64,000 nt of DNA from contig CAJTUZ010000010.1 in assembly GCA_910579735.1 (NCBI GenBank), forward strand, positions 62,001 through 126,000. The letters run 5' to 3'. Source of the DNA: an uncultured Lachnospiraceae bacterium (GTDB lineage Bacteria > Bacillota > Clostridia > Lachnospirales > Lachnospiraceae). The position numbers and the translations under genes were made by a program. The notes under the pieces were generated by a model that was not told where the DNA came from, did not search any database, and was given only the letters and a program-made list of their open reading frames with translations. Every line of letters begins with the position of its first letter. The first letter of the stretch is position 1. Positions 44,979-53,341 of the stretch are shown one piece after another.

Positions 44979-45971
44979 TTAGTCCGCGTTTTCCCGCAGA
45001 CTTAACAATTCATTTCGCCGCACGCACTTGGCTGTATGACCCGGTCCAACCTGATGATCTTCCTGCCTCTTATCACAGGCCGCCTGATAATACCTGCAGC
45101 GTCCTGCGAAACGGCAGCCCGTAATGTCATCATAATTTTCCGGCACGATCCCCGGTATCGCCTCAAGCTGTCTGTCAGCAGCGTCCCGTATTGTAGGAAC
45201 GGACGAAAGAAGAGCCTGCGTATACGGATGCCTGGGATTTTTAAAAAGTTCTTTCACCGGAGCTTCTTCGATCAGCTGCCCTGCATACATCACAAGCACC
45301 CGGTCCGCCATCCGGGCAACCAGGCCGATATCATGCGTGATCAGGATCACCGCCATACCGTTTTCTTTCTGCAGCTCTTTTAACAGCTTCATGATCTGTG
45401 CCTGTATCGTCACGTCCAGAGCCGTCGTAGGTTCGTCTGCGATCAAAAGTTCAGGATTGCAGGACAACGCCATAGCGATCATGGCTCTTTGCCGCATACC
45501 GCCGGAAAGAGTATGCGGAAATTTCCTCATTGTCCGCTTCACGTCCGGCATACCGACCTTTTCAAGAAGCATCTGTGCTCTCTCCTGCGCTTCCTTTTTG
45601 GAAAGACCCAGATGTGTTCTGATGCTTTCCATGATCTGACTCCCGACTGTAAAAACCGGATTTAACGACGTCAGCGGATCCTGAAAGATCATGGTGACCC
45701 GGTTGCCTCTGATCTGATCCAGTTCTTTTTCCGACATATCAGACAGGTTCTTCCCATCGAACCGGATTTCGCCATCCGTAACTTTACCGTTTCTTGCAAG
45801 CAGTCCCATAATAGAAAGAGAAGTGACACTCTTTCCACAGCCGGATTCTCCGACAATACAAACAGTCTCACCTTTATCTACATGAAAACAGATATGATCC
45901 ACGCTGGTATTGATTCCGTAATCTCCTTTAAAAGTCGTTGTCAATCCATCGACTTCCAGTAAATGCGACAT
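44979..45971 (-). CDS. Oligopeptide ABC transporter ATPase, OppD/DppD type
   Basis: The 330-residue ATPase has Walker A GESGCGKSV, signature SGGMRQRAMIAMAL, Walker B LLIADEPTTALD, the H-loop LITHDIGLV, and the C-terminal peptide-transporter domain with CRFAGRCRYYQAAC. It starts at 45971 after GGAGAAAG, 12 bp after the binding protein gene. It would form a heterodimer with the OppF-type ATPase. The propeller protein gene follows, which is unusual for this type of operon. Confidence 0.94.
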   Translation of the reverse strand: MSHLLEVDGLTTTFKGDYGINTSVDHICFHVDKGETVCIVGESGCGKSVTSLSIMGLLARNGKVTDGEIRFDGKNLSDMSEKELDQIRGNRVTMIFQDPLTSLNPVFTVGSQIMESIRTHLGLSKKEAQERAQMLLEKVGMPDVKRTMRKFPHTLSGGMRQRAMIAMALSCNPELLIADEPTTALDVTIQAQIMKLLKELQKENGMAVILITHDIGLVARMADRVLVMYAGQLIEEAPVKELFKNPRHPYTQALLSSVPTIRDAADRQLEAIPGIVPENYDDITGCRFAGRCRYYQAACDKRQEDHQVGPGHTAKCVRRNELLSLRENAD

Positions 45972-45983
45972 ACTCTTTCTCCG

Positions 45984-47609
45984 TTAATTGTTTCCTGTCT
46001 GTTCCGCGATATCCCATTCGTGCACATTGGCAAAAGAACCGTAAACATTGGCGCTTACTCCTGTCAGCCGCTTGCTCACCGCACCCTGCGCACTGATAAT
46101 GTATGCGGAAAACATCGGAACATCCTGCTGTACCTTCTGATCGACAATTGTATAAAAAGCTTTCATTTCTTCCACGCTTTTAGCCGTCTGTGTCGCTGCC
46201 AGCGCTTCATCGATATCCGCGTCTGCATATCCCGTCCAGCTTTCTTCTCCGCCAAGCAGCCAGGCGATATCCGGATATGGATCTACCGGCGCATAAGTAT
46301 ACTGCACTGCCAGAAGATCAAAATCCCCCGCCTTTGCCACATCCATTAACGCCGCCAGATCAACGGTCTGTATCTGCGCGTCAATGCCGACGGCCGCCCA
46401 CTGTTCCACCATGATCTGTGCCGCATTGACGAAGGCGCCATCTCCGGAATTCACATAAAAGCGAAGCTGTTTTGCACCATCCCAGCCGGCCTCTTCCAAT
46501 AATGCTTTGGCCTTCTCCGGATCATACGGCATCGGCGTTATCGTCTGATCATAAAACGGACTGGGTGAGGAAATAAAACCATCAATCACTTCCCCATGTC
46601 CTTTCATAAGCTGTTCCAATATCTGATTTCTGTCAACTGCATATACAAGCGCCTGGCGCACTCTGGCGTCCGGAATATTCGGCGTCTTAATAAAAACAGA
46701 CTGATTGGTTATCGGAGAACCATAAATAACATCAATATGCTCAAGCGCTTCAATATTCTCATAGTCTTCCTGCGGGATCGCGGTCATTGTATGGTGGGTC
46801 ATGTCAATTTCCCCGGACTGGAGTCCTGCATAGATCTGACTGGAATCCATGATCTTAAAATTCAGCTTTGTAATATGCGGAGCGCCCTTCCAGTAGTTTT
46901 CATTGGCTGTGTAAGAAATATAATGATCCACATCATAGTCCGTTACGATATAAGGCCCGCTTACAACGTCCGGATGATGAAACCAGTCCAGTGTCGAAAG
47001 TTCGGCTTCGCTGTATTCTCCCAGAATGTGTTTCGGCAGCGTATGAATATATAACGCATAGGTGTTTTCAAACGTCGTCAGCGCAAGCGGGTATTTGGTC
47101 GTGAACTGAATGGTCTTTTCATCGATAACTTTTACGCCTTCCACACTCCCGGCGCCTTCTTCGATAAATCCATCCTCATTTACCCCTTCAAACGCATAAA
47201 GCGTCAGCGTCGGGTTGGCGATCACAGGACTGGCCAGGCGAAGAAAGGTAAACTCTACATCTGCTGCAGTAACCGGCGTGCCATCCGACCATGTGGCATT
47301 GTCATCTATATGCACAATGAAATTTCTGTTATCCTCCGTGGTAATGGAATCCGCTAACATCGGCTGGAAATTCAGGTCTGCATCCAAATCTACAAGCGGC
47401 AGAAACTCCAGATCGATCGCATATTTGTTCACCCACGTCTGATCGACCGTCAAGGGATTAATCCCTCCTAAAGAATCTGTTATACCGATATTTACCACAT
47501 CTTCCGTCGAATACGCCGTGCTGTCCGACGCACCGCATCCCGCCGTCGTCAGTATCGGAAGCATCATAAGAAACAGACTGCATACTTTACCGATAAATTT
47601 TTTCATCAT
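45984..47609 (-). CDS. Oligopeptide ABC transporter substrate-binding lipoprotein
   Basis: The 541-residue product is a family 5 solute-binding lipoprotein with a leader ending in TTAGCG (lipid Cys near residue 25). It contains the domain marks NFIVHIDDNATWSDGTPVTAADVEFTF and RVRQALVYAVDRNQIL. It would catch peptides or a similar ligand outside the cell for the permeases encoded downstream. It is the first gene of the operon, starts after GAGAGG, and has an excellent promoter about 100 bp upstream. Confidence 0.94.
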   Translation of the reverse strand: MMKKFIGKVCSLFLMMLPILTTAGCGASDSTAYSTEDVVNIGITDSLGGINPLTVDQTWVNKYAIDLEFLPLVDLDADLNFQPMLADSITTEDNRNFIVHIDDNATWSDGTPVTAADVEFTFLRLASPVIANPTLTLYAFEGVNEDGFIEEGAGSVEGVKVIDEKTIQFTTKYPLALTTFENTYALYIHTLPKHILGEYSEAELSTLDWFHHPDVVSGPYIVTDYDVDHYISYTANENYWKGAPHITKLNFKIMDSSQIYAGLQSGEIDMTHHTMTAIPQEDYENIEALEHIDVIYGSPITNQSVFIKTPNIPDARVRQALVYAVDRNQILEQLMKGHGEVIDGFISSPSPFYDQTITPMPYDPEKAKALLEEAGWDGAKQLRFYVNSGDGAFVNAAQIMVEQWAAVGIDAQIQTVDLAALMDVAKAGDFDLLAVQYTYAPVDPYPDIAWLLGGEESWTGYADADIDEALAATQTAKSVEEMKAFYTIVDQKVQQDVPMFSAYIISAQGAVSKRLTGVSANVYGSFANVHEWDIAEQTGNN

Positions 47610-47706
47610 ACTTTTCCTCTCATCTTCATCATTGAACTATTTACAAACCTACATCATTATTTTTATTGATCATTGATTGTAATATGTAATATAAGAAGTG
47701 CGTTAT

Positions 47707-47735
47707 ATTATATTTCCGTATTTATCCATTGTCAA
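47707..47735 (-). promoter_or_regulatory. Sigma-A-type promoter of the oligopeptide operon
   Basis: On the minus strand TTGACA (47730-47735) and TATAAT (47707-47712) are 17 bases apart. The rest of the 354-bp gap (47610-47963) holds an AT-rich leader of about 90 bases, an imperfect TGCCGG/CCGGCA inverted repeat near 47785-47835, and the terminator of the next gene. I see no gene in it. Confidence 0.9.
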
Positions 47736-47903
47736 CAATTTCTTCCAAATCCATTTGCGACAGATAAAGGTATCATACCATATCCCTGCCGGAAAAAGCA
47801 ATATGCCGCGTTTTCCGAAAATGAAACCGGCATGCATTCCCCGATAAAAAATCCGGCCGTCTCTCTTTTTGTATAGTATACTCTGCCTGACAGATTCTTA
47901 TCA

Positions 47904-47943
47904 TATAAAAATCCGATGTATTTCTTTTTGAAAAACATCGGAT
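47904..47943 (-). terminator. Terminator after the 47.9-48.4 kb gene
   Basis: ATCCGATGT (47911-47919) and ACATCGGAT (47935-47943) pair; on the minus strand the stem is followed by TTTTTAT. Confidence 0.85.
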
Positions 47944-47963
47944 CTTCTTTATTGCCGTTTTTA

Positions 47964-48386
47964 TTACATTTGCTCTTGTATCAGTTTTTTGACCGCACTT
48001 TCAATATGCTTGTCACTCATGGATTCTAAATCAACATCTCCGAGAAGTTTCTTCAGGTCATTATTATTCAACATAATAACATGTTCCTGCTCATGTTCGT
48101 CTGTGGGAATGGCATAAGCGTCCATTTCCTTTTCCAGTTCGTTGAACCGGCGCATAATGTCAGTAATCTGTACTTTTCCCAGATTCACCGCTTCCAGCAA
48201 TTCGCTGTAATCGGCAGTCAGCCGCTGGCAGTCCGGAATATCTGCATAAATCTTCTCCGGGTCATCCATAATACCCGACTCATTGCCGTTTCCGTATACG
48301 TATCTGTTGTCCTTGATATTTCTGTCCAAAAAGTTCAGCGTCTGCGTTACTTTTCCTCCCTCGACCGTAATGATCAATTTTGCCAT
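47964..48386 (-). CDS. Hypothetical protein, 140 residues
   Basis: The start at 48386 follows AAAGGAGG, and an extended -10 (TGCTATAAT, near 48453-48461) lies upstream, so this is a real gene. The product is acidic, soluble, with no signal or membrane segment. It begins with a short beta-strand pattern (AKLIITVEGGKVTQTLNFLD), then helices, and ends in a Leu/Asp-rich helical segment. I do not recognise a family. It is divergent from the Y-family polymerase gene; the LexA box between them is closer to the polymerase. Confidence 0.75.
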   Translation of the reverse strand: MAKLIITVEGGKVTQTLNFLDRNIKDNRYVYGNGNESGIMDDPEKIYADIPDCQRLTADYSELLEAVNLGKVQITDIMRRFNELEKEMDAYAIPTDEHEQEHVIMLNNNDLKKLLGDVDLESMSDKHIESAVKKLIQEQM

Positions 48387-48520
48387 AACCTTTCCTCCTT
48401 TTACTGCAATATACTCTTGTCTGCCCTGATGATGCTTTTTTCGACATAGTCATTATAGCATAATCATATGTGAAAAAAAAAGCCATTCATGAGTAGAAAA
48501 AGGTAAAATTTCAAAAAATA

Positions 48521-48570
48521 CAAACATTTGTTCTATTTTTCAAGACTTTTGACTTTTCATATGTTATACT
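48521..48570 (+). promoter_or_regulatory. LexA box and extended -10 promoter of the Y-family polymerase gene
   Basis: The 14-mer at 48521-48534 reads AGAACAAATGTTTG on the minus strand and fits the Gram-positive SOS box CGAACRNRYGTTYG at 13 of 14 positions. An extended -10, TG-T-TATACT, follows at 48562-48570. LexA bound there would block the polymerase promoter. The same 14-mer recurs at 57483-57496. Confidence 0.75.
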
Positions 48571-48662
48571 GAAAAGGGCAGCCGGTATAAAATGTTTTTA
48601 ATGAATACTGTGCATAATATGATATGATAAATCTTCCCGTGCAAAGAAAGGTAACGTTATTT

Positions 48663-49934
48663 ATGAAAGAGCATATCTACATCTGTATCGATCTGAAATC
48701 CTTCTATGCTTCCGTAGAATGCGCACAGCGCGGACTGGACGCTATGACTGCCAATCTCGTGGTCGCCGATATGTCACGGACGGAAAAAACGATCTGTCTG
48801 GCCGTAACCCCTGCCATGAAAGCGCTCGGTGTCCGCAACAGGTGCAGGATCTTTGAAATACCATCTCATATCAAATACATTGCCGCCGTACCGAGAATGC
48901 AGCTTTACATCGATTACGCAGCTGAAATATATTCCATATATCTAAAGTATATTTCCAAAGATGATATTCATGTTTATTCTATTGATGAAGTTTTCATGGA
49001 TGTTACCGATTATCTTGATATGTATAACCTCTCCGCCAGACAGCTTGGACAGACGATCATCGGAGAAATTTACGATAAACTGAAAATCCATGCCGTCTGC
49101 GGAATCGGCAGCAATTTATATCTGGCCAAAGTTGCTCTCGATATTACCGCCAAACATGCGTCTGATTTTGTGGGAGAATTGACGGAAGAATCCTACCGTC
49201 AAAGCCTCTGGGACCACAGACCCCTGACCGATTTCTGGCGCATCGGCGCAGGAACCGCTAAGAGACTGGCTTCCTATGGCATACTCACGATGCGCGATAT
49301 CGCCCAGGCTGACGAAGATTTTCTATATCATCTGTTCGGCATTGATGCCGAACTGCTTATCGACCATGCCTGGGGCCGCGAACCTGTTACAATTGCCGAT
49401 ATCAAGTCATATAAACCCGGATTTAATTGTCTTTCCAGCGGTCAGGTGCTGCCTTTCGATTATCCTTTCGAAGACGGCCGGCTGATCGTCAAAGAAATGA
49501 TGGACTTATTATGTCTTGATCTGGTGGCAAAGCAGCTTGTTACAAAGTCCATAACGCTGTATGTCGGCTACTCCAACCGTCTGAATGTGCCTTCGGCGCA
49601 TGGCAGCGTCTCTTTGGATGATGAAACAAATTCCGACCTTCTGCTGATCCCGGCAGTCGCTTCGCTGTATGAAAAGATCGTAAACCCGCATTACACGATC
49701 AAACGTGTTAATATAAGCTGTAACCATGTCGTTCCCGAGGAATATCATCAATACAGCTTTTTCACGGATGCGGAAGAACTTGCCAAGAACCGCAGAATGC
49801 AGGAGGCCGTTATCAGCATCAAAAATAAATTTGGGAAAAATGCTATTTTAAAAGGTATGAATCTTGAAGAACATGCTACCACCAGGGAACGGAACACACA
49901 GATCGGAGGACATCGCAGTGGCAAAGAGACCTGA
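48663..49934 (+). CDS. Y-family DNA polymerase (UmuC-like)
   Basis: The 423-residue product is an error-prone lesion-bypass polymerase. It begins with the metal-site motif CIDLKSFYASVEC and has the second metal motif YSIDEVFMDVT near residue 110, the thumb helix-hairpin region RIGAGTAKRLASYGI near 210, and a little-finger domain. The UmuC/UvrX subgroup is suggested by the FYASVEC form and the YolD-like neighbour; housekeeping DinB is less likely. The ATG at 48663 has AAAGG 12 bases before; the in-frame ATG at 48624 lacks a site. A LexA box upstream indicates SOS control. Confidence 0.9.
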   Translation: MKEHIYICIDLKSFYASVECAQRGLDAMTANLVVADMSRTEKTICLAVTPAMKALGVRNRCRIFEIPSHIKYIAAVPRMQLYIDYAAEIYSIYLKYISKDDIHVYSIDEVFMDVTDYLDMYNLSARQLGQTIIGEIYDKLKIHAVCGIGSNLYLAKVALDITAKHASDFVGELTEESYRQSLWDHRPLTDFWRIGAGTAKRLASYGILTMRDIAQADEDFLYHLFGIDAELLIDHAWGREPVTIADIKSYKPGFNCLSSGQVLPFDYPFEDGRLIVKEMMDLLCLDLVAKQLVTKSITLYVGYSNRLNVPSAHGSVSLDDETNSDLLLIPAVASLYEKIVNPHYTIKRVNISCNHVVPEEYHQYSFFTDAEELAKNRRMQEAVISIKNKFGKNAILKGMNLEEHATTRERNTQIGGHRSGKET

Positions 49935-50247
49935 AAACAAAATGCCGGTATCCGAAAGAGCCAAACAGTTTATGCCTTTTGCAGCGTTAAAAGGTCTGCC
50001 GGAGGCTTTACGCGCCAAAGAAAAGATCATTGTCCCCAAAATAGAGCTTTCCCCGGAAATGGCAGAAGAACTGGATCGGAAAATGCACAGATTAACGCGC
50101 GGAGAGATCATCACGGCGATTCACTTTTATCATGGAGAATATATTAAAACTTCCGGCATGATCGCACGCATCGATGAAAGCAGCCGTATATTGCAGATCG
50201 TCAATACAAAGATCGCATTTGATGATCTTTTGGATATCACTTTCTGA
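49918..50247 (+). CDS. YolD-like protein
   Basis: The 109-residue product starts at the GTG at 49918, eight bases after GGAGG, and overlaps the polymerase gene by 17 bp. It has the YolD-like order: RAKQFMPFAALKGLPEALRAKE, a helix, then a small beta domain (GEIITAIHFYHGEYIKTSGMI, ILQIVNTKIAFDDLLDI). Such proteins sit next to UmuC-like polymerases in Bacillus plasmids and prophages and may be their accessory subunit. Exact role is not known. It shares the LexA-controlled transcript. Confidence 0.8.
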   Translation: MAKRPENKMPVSERAKQFMPFAALKGLPEALRAKEKIIVPKIELSPEMAEELDRKMHRLTRGEIITAIHFYHGEYIKTSGMIARIDESSRILQIVNTKIAFDDLLDITF

Positions 50248-50302
50248 TCCCTGCATCAACCCATAATTGATACCATAAATGATCTGTTTTCCGCTGCCGG
50301 TC

Positions 50303-50330
50303 AAAAAAGGCCAGGCCCTGCAGCCTGACC
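50303..50330 (-). terminator. Terminator after spoVT
   Basis: On the minus strand GGTCAGGC and GCCTGGCC pair with one mismatch and are followed by TTTTTT. The stem is again of the GGTCAGGC kind seen beside plsC. Confidence 0.75.
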
Positions 50331-50360
50331 TATATGACTTTTTTATTTTTGTATCACCGC

Positions 50361-50906
50361 CTACTGTTCCATCTGCCTGCCGAGAAATCCTGCCGCAGAC
50401 TGGATCAGTTTCTGTTCCACTTCACCCATTTTCGACTTATTGTCCATTTCCAGCAGAATCACCGCACCGATCACATCACCTTCACAAATGATCGGACTAA
50501 TCGCCTCATGTTGATATTCGTCACTGGACTCATGGCAGACAGGGATAAAGTTTCTGTCACCCTTTGTTGCCACCACGCTCTCTCTGTTGTTGATCTTTTC
50601 TTCCAAGTCCCTGCTGATGGACTTACCCAGGACATTTTTCATCCCGCCGGAAACCGCAATAAACTGATCCCTGTCGGATATCATGGCAATATGTCCTGAA
50701 ACCTGCGCCATACTTTCCGCATACTGTTTCGCAAATGTACCCATTTCTCCGATCGGTGAATATTTTTTTAAAATGATCTCGCCCTCTCTGTCCGTATAGA
50801 TCTCAAGCGGATCCGCCTCTCTGATGCGCAGTGTCCGTCTGATCTCTTTCGGAATCACGATACGTCCAAGATCATCTATTCTTCTAACAATTCCTGTTGC
50901 TTTCAT
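50361..50906 (-). CDS. spoVT: Stage V sporulation protein T
   Basis: SpoVT is an AbrB-type DNA-binding regulator acting in the forespore late in sporulation. The 181-residue product has the swapped-hairpin AbrB domain (GIVRRIDDLGRIVIPKEIRRTLRI, residues 4-27) and a C-terminal GAF domain (about 55-180, with FIPVCHES and VIGAVILLE). Length equals known SpoVT. A possible forespore sigma-G promoter lies upstream at 50958-50986. The gene stands alone with its own terminator. Confidence 0.95.
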   Translation of the reverse strand: MKATGIVRRIDDLGRIVIPKEIRRTLRIREADPLEIYTDREGEIILKKYSPIGEMGTFAKQYAESMAQVSGHIAMISDRDQFIAVSGGMKNVLGKSISRDLEEKINNRESVVATKGDRNFIPVCHESSDEYQHEAISPIICEGDVIGAVILLEMDNKSKMGEVEQKLIQSAAGFLGRQMEQ

Positions 50907-50957
50907 ATGATAAAAACCTCCATTTACGCTATTAGTATTTTATATAAGTCGTGCTAC

Positions 50958-50986
50958 TAGTATCTGTAAATGGTGGGAGTTTATAC
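50958..50986 (-). promoter_or_regulatory. Possible sigma-G promoter of spoVT
   Basis: On the minus strand GTATAA (50981-50986) and GATACTA (50958-50964) are 16 bases apart and resemble the forespore sigma-G elements (GNATA and CATNNTA). Bacillus spoVT is sigma-G dependent. Confidence 0.45.
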
Positions 50987-51004
50987 CTAAATTCTTTTAA
51001 TTTC

Positions 51005-51979
51005 CTACAAGATTTCCCTTATCATTCTATGCCAGTTTTCATAAGAAACTTTCCTGATATCCTGCTTTGTAAAACCGATTTTTTGCATAGCCTGCAAAAT
51101 ATTCGGCGTTTCGGAGGCGTCTTTTAAACCATGCAGAACCTTACTCTCTTCATCTGTACAAAAAGAATACGACGCTTCGTCTTCCAAAAATTCACAGAAA
51201 TCAAACCCGAATCCAACATGATCAATTCCCGCTATATCTGCAATATGCCCTATATGTCCTGCCAGCATATCGACTGTCTTTTCTTCTCTTTTGTCAGAAA
51301 CGAAGTCCGGATACGCATTGACTCCGATCATGCCGCCGGTCTCCGCAACTGCTTTGATCATCTCATCTGTCAGATTTCTTGCTGCGGGACACAAACGCCG
51401 GCTGTCAGAATGTGTCGCTGCGACCTGTCCCGTGGCATGCCGCATAACGTCCCAGAACGACCTATCATTCAAATGCGATACGTCAAATATCATATGCCTA
51501 TCCTGAATCTTATGCAGCGCTCTGATGCCAAGCTCCGTCAGGCCGCGGTCCGTCTCTGCGCGGGCGCCGGCCGCCAGTGCATTCCGTTCATTCCATGTAA
51601 GCGACGCATGCCTTACGCCAAATTCATAAAGCATATCGATCTTCTCTATATCTTCTCCGATGCCGGAAAGGCCTTCGCAGCCGATAAATGCATAGAATAA
51701 TCCTTCTTCCCTTGCGGCTGTCATCTCCCCGTAATCATGTACGATCCTTAGAAGATCCTGACAGCATACCGTTTCCGCTTCTATTGCTTCCATGATCTGT
51801 TCAAGTCTAAGCGCAGGGGTTTTATCATAAGGCGGATCGATCCACATTGCCAGGATAGAACCTTCTATCCCGCCTTCCCGCAGTCTTTCGTAATGATATC
51901 TTCTGAAAATATCCGTTTCTCCCCGCATAAATTTCACGGTGACATCCGACCAGATATCCGAATGGGAATCAAAGACCAT
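51005..51979 (-). CDS. Membrane dipeptidase family protein (M19)
   Basis: M19 enzymes are zinc dipeptidases that can cut dipeptides with D-residues. The 324-residue product has the metal motif HSD (FDSHSDIWSD, residues 4-6), the bridging Glu (IGCEGLSG near 118), and His ligands in DVSHLND and ATHSDSRRLC. There is no signal peptide, so it acts in the cytoplasm. It is last in a row with D-Ala-D-Ala ligase, a MurF-like ligase and an alpha/beta hydrolase, which suggests D-Ala-dipeptide turnover, but the substrate is unproven. The start at 51979 follows AGAGGA. Confidence 0.9.
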   Translation of the reverse strand: MVFDSHSDIWSDVTVKFMRGETDIFRRYHYERLREGGIEGSILAMWIDPPYDKTPALRLEQIMEAIEAETVCCQDLLRIVHDYGEMTAAREEGLFYAFIGCEGLSGIGEDIEKIDMLYEFGVRHASLTWNERNALAAGARAETDRGLTELGIRALHKIQDRHMIFDVSHLNDRSFWDVMRHATGQVAATHSDSRRLCPAARNLTDEMIKAVAETGGMIGVNAYPDFVSDKREEKTVDMLAGHIGHIADIAGIDHVGFGFDFCEFLEDEASYSFCTDEESKVLHGLKDASETPNILQAMQKIGFTKQDIRKVSYENWHRMIREIL

Positions 51980-52038
51980 TTCCGCTCATCCTCTTTTCAC
52001 TTTATAATTGCCGCCGTTATTACCCGTTGTGCGGTCCC

Positions 52039-53220
52039 TTATTTCTTTATGCCCTTTGCGCCGGATAAATTCGCATTCTGCAGTATATTACTGTCAAAAG
52101 AAGTCAGGAAGTTACCCTCTTCCCGCTCTCTTTTTAATGCCAGTTTCACCATATCGTCCAAAAGCTCCGCATACGGTTTCCCCATGATCTCCCACAGATA
52201 AAAAGAAAGGGATCCCGGGATCGAATTGATCTCATTGACATAAACTTTCCCGGTGTCTTTATCGATCATAAAATCTATCCTCGACACTCCGCTGCAGTCC
52301 AATGCCTGAAAGGTCTTAACCGCAAGCGTGCGGATCTCTTCTCTAAGCTCCGGTGTCAGATTGGCCGGCAGTTCTCTCTTGGCAGTCCGCATTCCTTCGG
52401 AGGCTCCTTTGTTACCCGCCACATATTTATCTTCATAGCTCAATATCTCATCACTGGAAATCGGTTCTTCACATTCCGAAGCCTGTGCACTTTCATAATC
52501 TCCCAGAACCGAACAGTTGATCTCCCGCAGATTCATAATCGCTTTCTCGATCAGCACTTTCTGTCCGAACTCATATGCATATTGAAGCGCTTCGCAAAGT
52601 CCCTCTCTGTCTTTTGCCACTTTAATGCCGACACTCGACCCTAAATTGACAGGCTTGACAATCACCGGATATGCTATCTTATGCTCAACTTTACGATAAG
52701 CTGCTTCTTCATCTTTCTCATATTCTCTGACATGCAGCGTTACACAGTCAAGCACCGGAATATCGTTGTCTTTTAATACGGTTTTCATAACATACTTATC
52801 CATGGAAACTGCTGCCGGCGTAACGTCACAGCCTGCCATCGGCACATTATAATGCCGTAAAAATCCCTGCAGGGAACCATCTTCCACATTGGCTCCATGA
52901 ACGACCGGGAATGCCACATCAATATGATCCACAATAGAATTGCCGAATTTTTTCTCCGGGTATTGTACCATATTCAACCTGCCCTGTTCACAGATAAAAA
53001 ATATCCGGATGCTCTTTTTTAATAACTCGGGAATATTCTTATAATTTCCGATATCAGCGATGGCCTCTCCGGTATACATCTCATTTTCCTTCGTAATATA
53101 AATCGGAATCGCTTCATACTTCTCCCGGTCAAAAGCATTCAATGCCTGAATACCGGAAATAACGGAAACCTCATGTTCTACACTTTTTCCTCCAAAAAAT
53201 ACGCCGACTTTGATTTTCAT
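52039..53220 (-). CDS. ddl: D-alanine--D-alanine ligase
   Basis: Ddl joins two D-Ala for the peptidoglycan stem. The 393-residue ATP-grasp enzyme has GGKSVEHEVS at residue 10, the glycine-rich ATP loop VKPVNLGSSVGIK near 190, SYEDKYVAG near 262 with the Tyr-Lys-Tyr pattern of D-Ala-specific ligases rather than the D-Lac pattern, and the metal site VNEINSIPGSL near 335. It is about 25-30 residues longer at the C-terminus than many Ddl. It follows the MurF-like gene with a 121-bp gap containing a short hairpin. Whether the genome has a second ddl cannot be seen. Confidence 0.93.
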   Translation of the reverse strand: MKIKVGVFFGGKSVEHEVSVISGIQALNAFDREKYEAIPIYITKENEMYTGEAIADIGNYKNIPELLKKSIRIFFICEQGRLNMVQYPEKKFGNSIVDHIDVAFPVVHGANVEDGSLQGFLRHYNVPMAGCDVTPAAVSMDKYVMKTVLKDNDIPVLDCVTLHVREYEKDEEAAYRKVEHKIAYPVIVKPVNLGSSVGIKVAKDREGLCEALQYAYEFGQKVLIEKAIMNLREINCSVLGDYESAQASECEEPISSDEILSYEDKYVAGNKGASEGMRTAKRELPANLTPELREEIRTLAVKTFQALDCSGVSRIDFMIDKDTGKVYVNEINSIPGSLSFYLWEIMGKPYAELLDDMVKLALKREREEGNFLTSFDSNILQNANLSGAKGIKK

Positions 53221-53341
53221 ATTAATCCCCCATTCTTACTTGGCCTGCTTCTCTTATCCTATATAAAAGTGACTTTGTCACCTTATGGTCCCCCGTCCGT
53301 CCTGTGACAGACTTTCTTATAAAGTAAATGATGATAAACCG

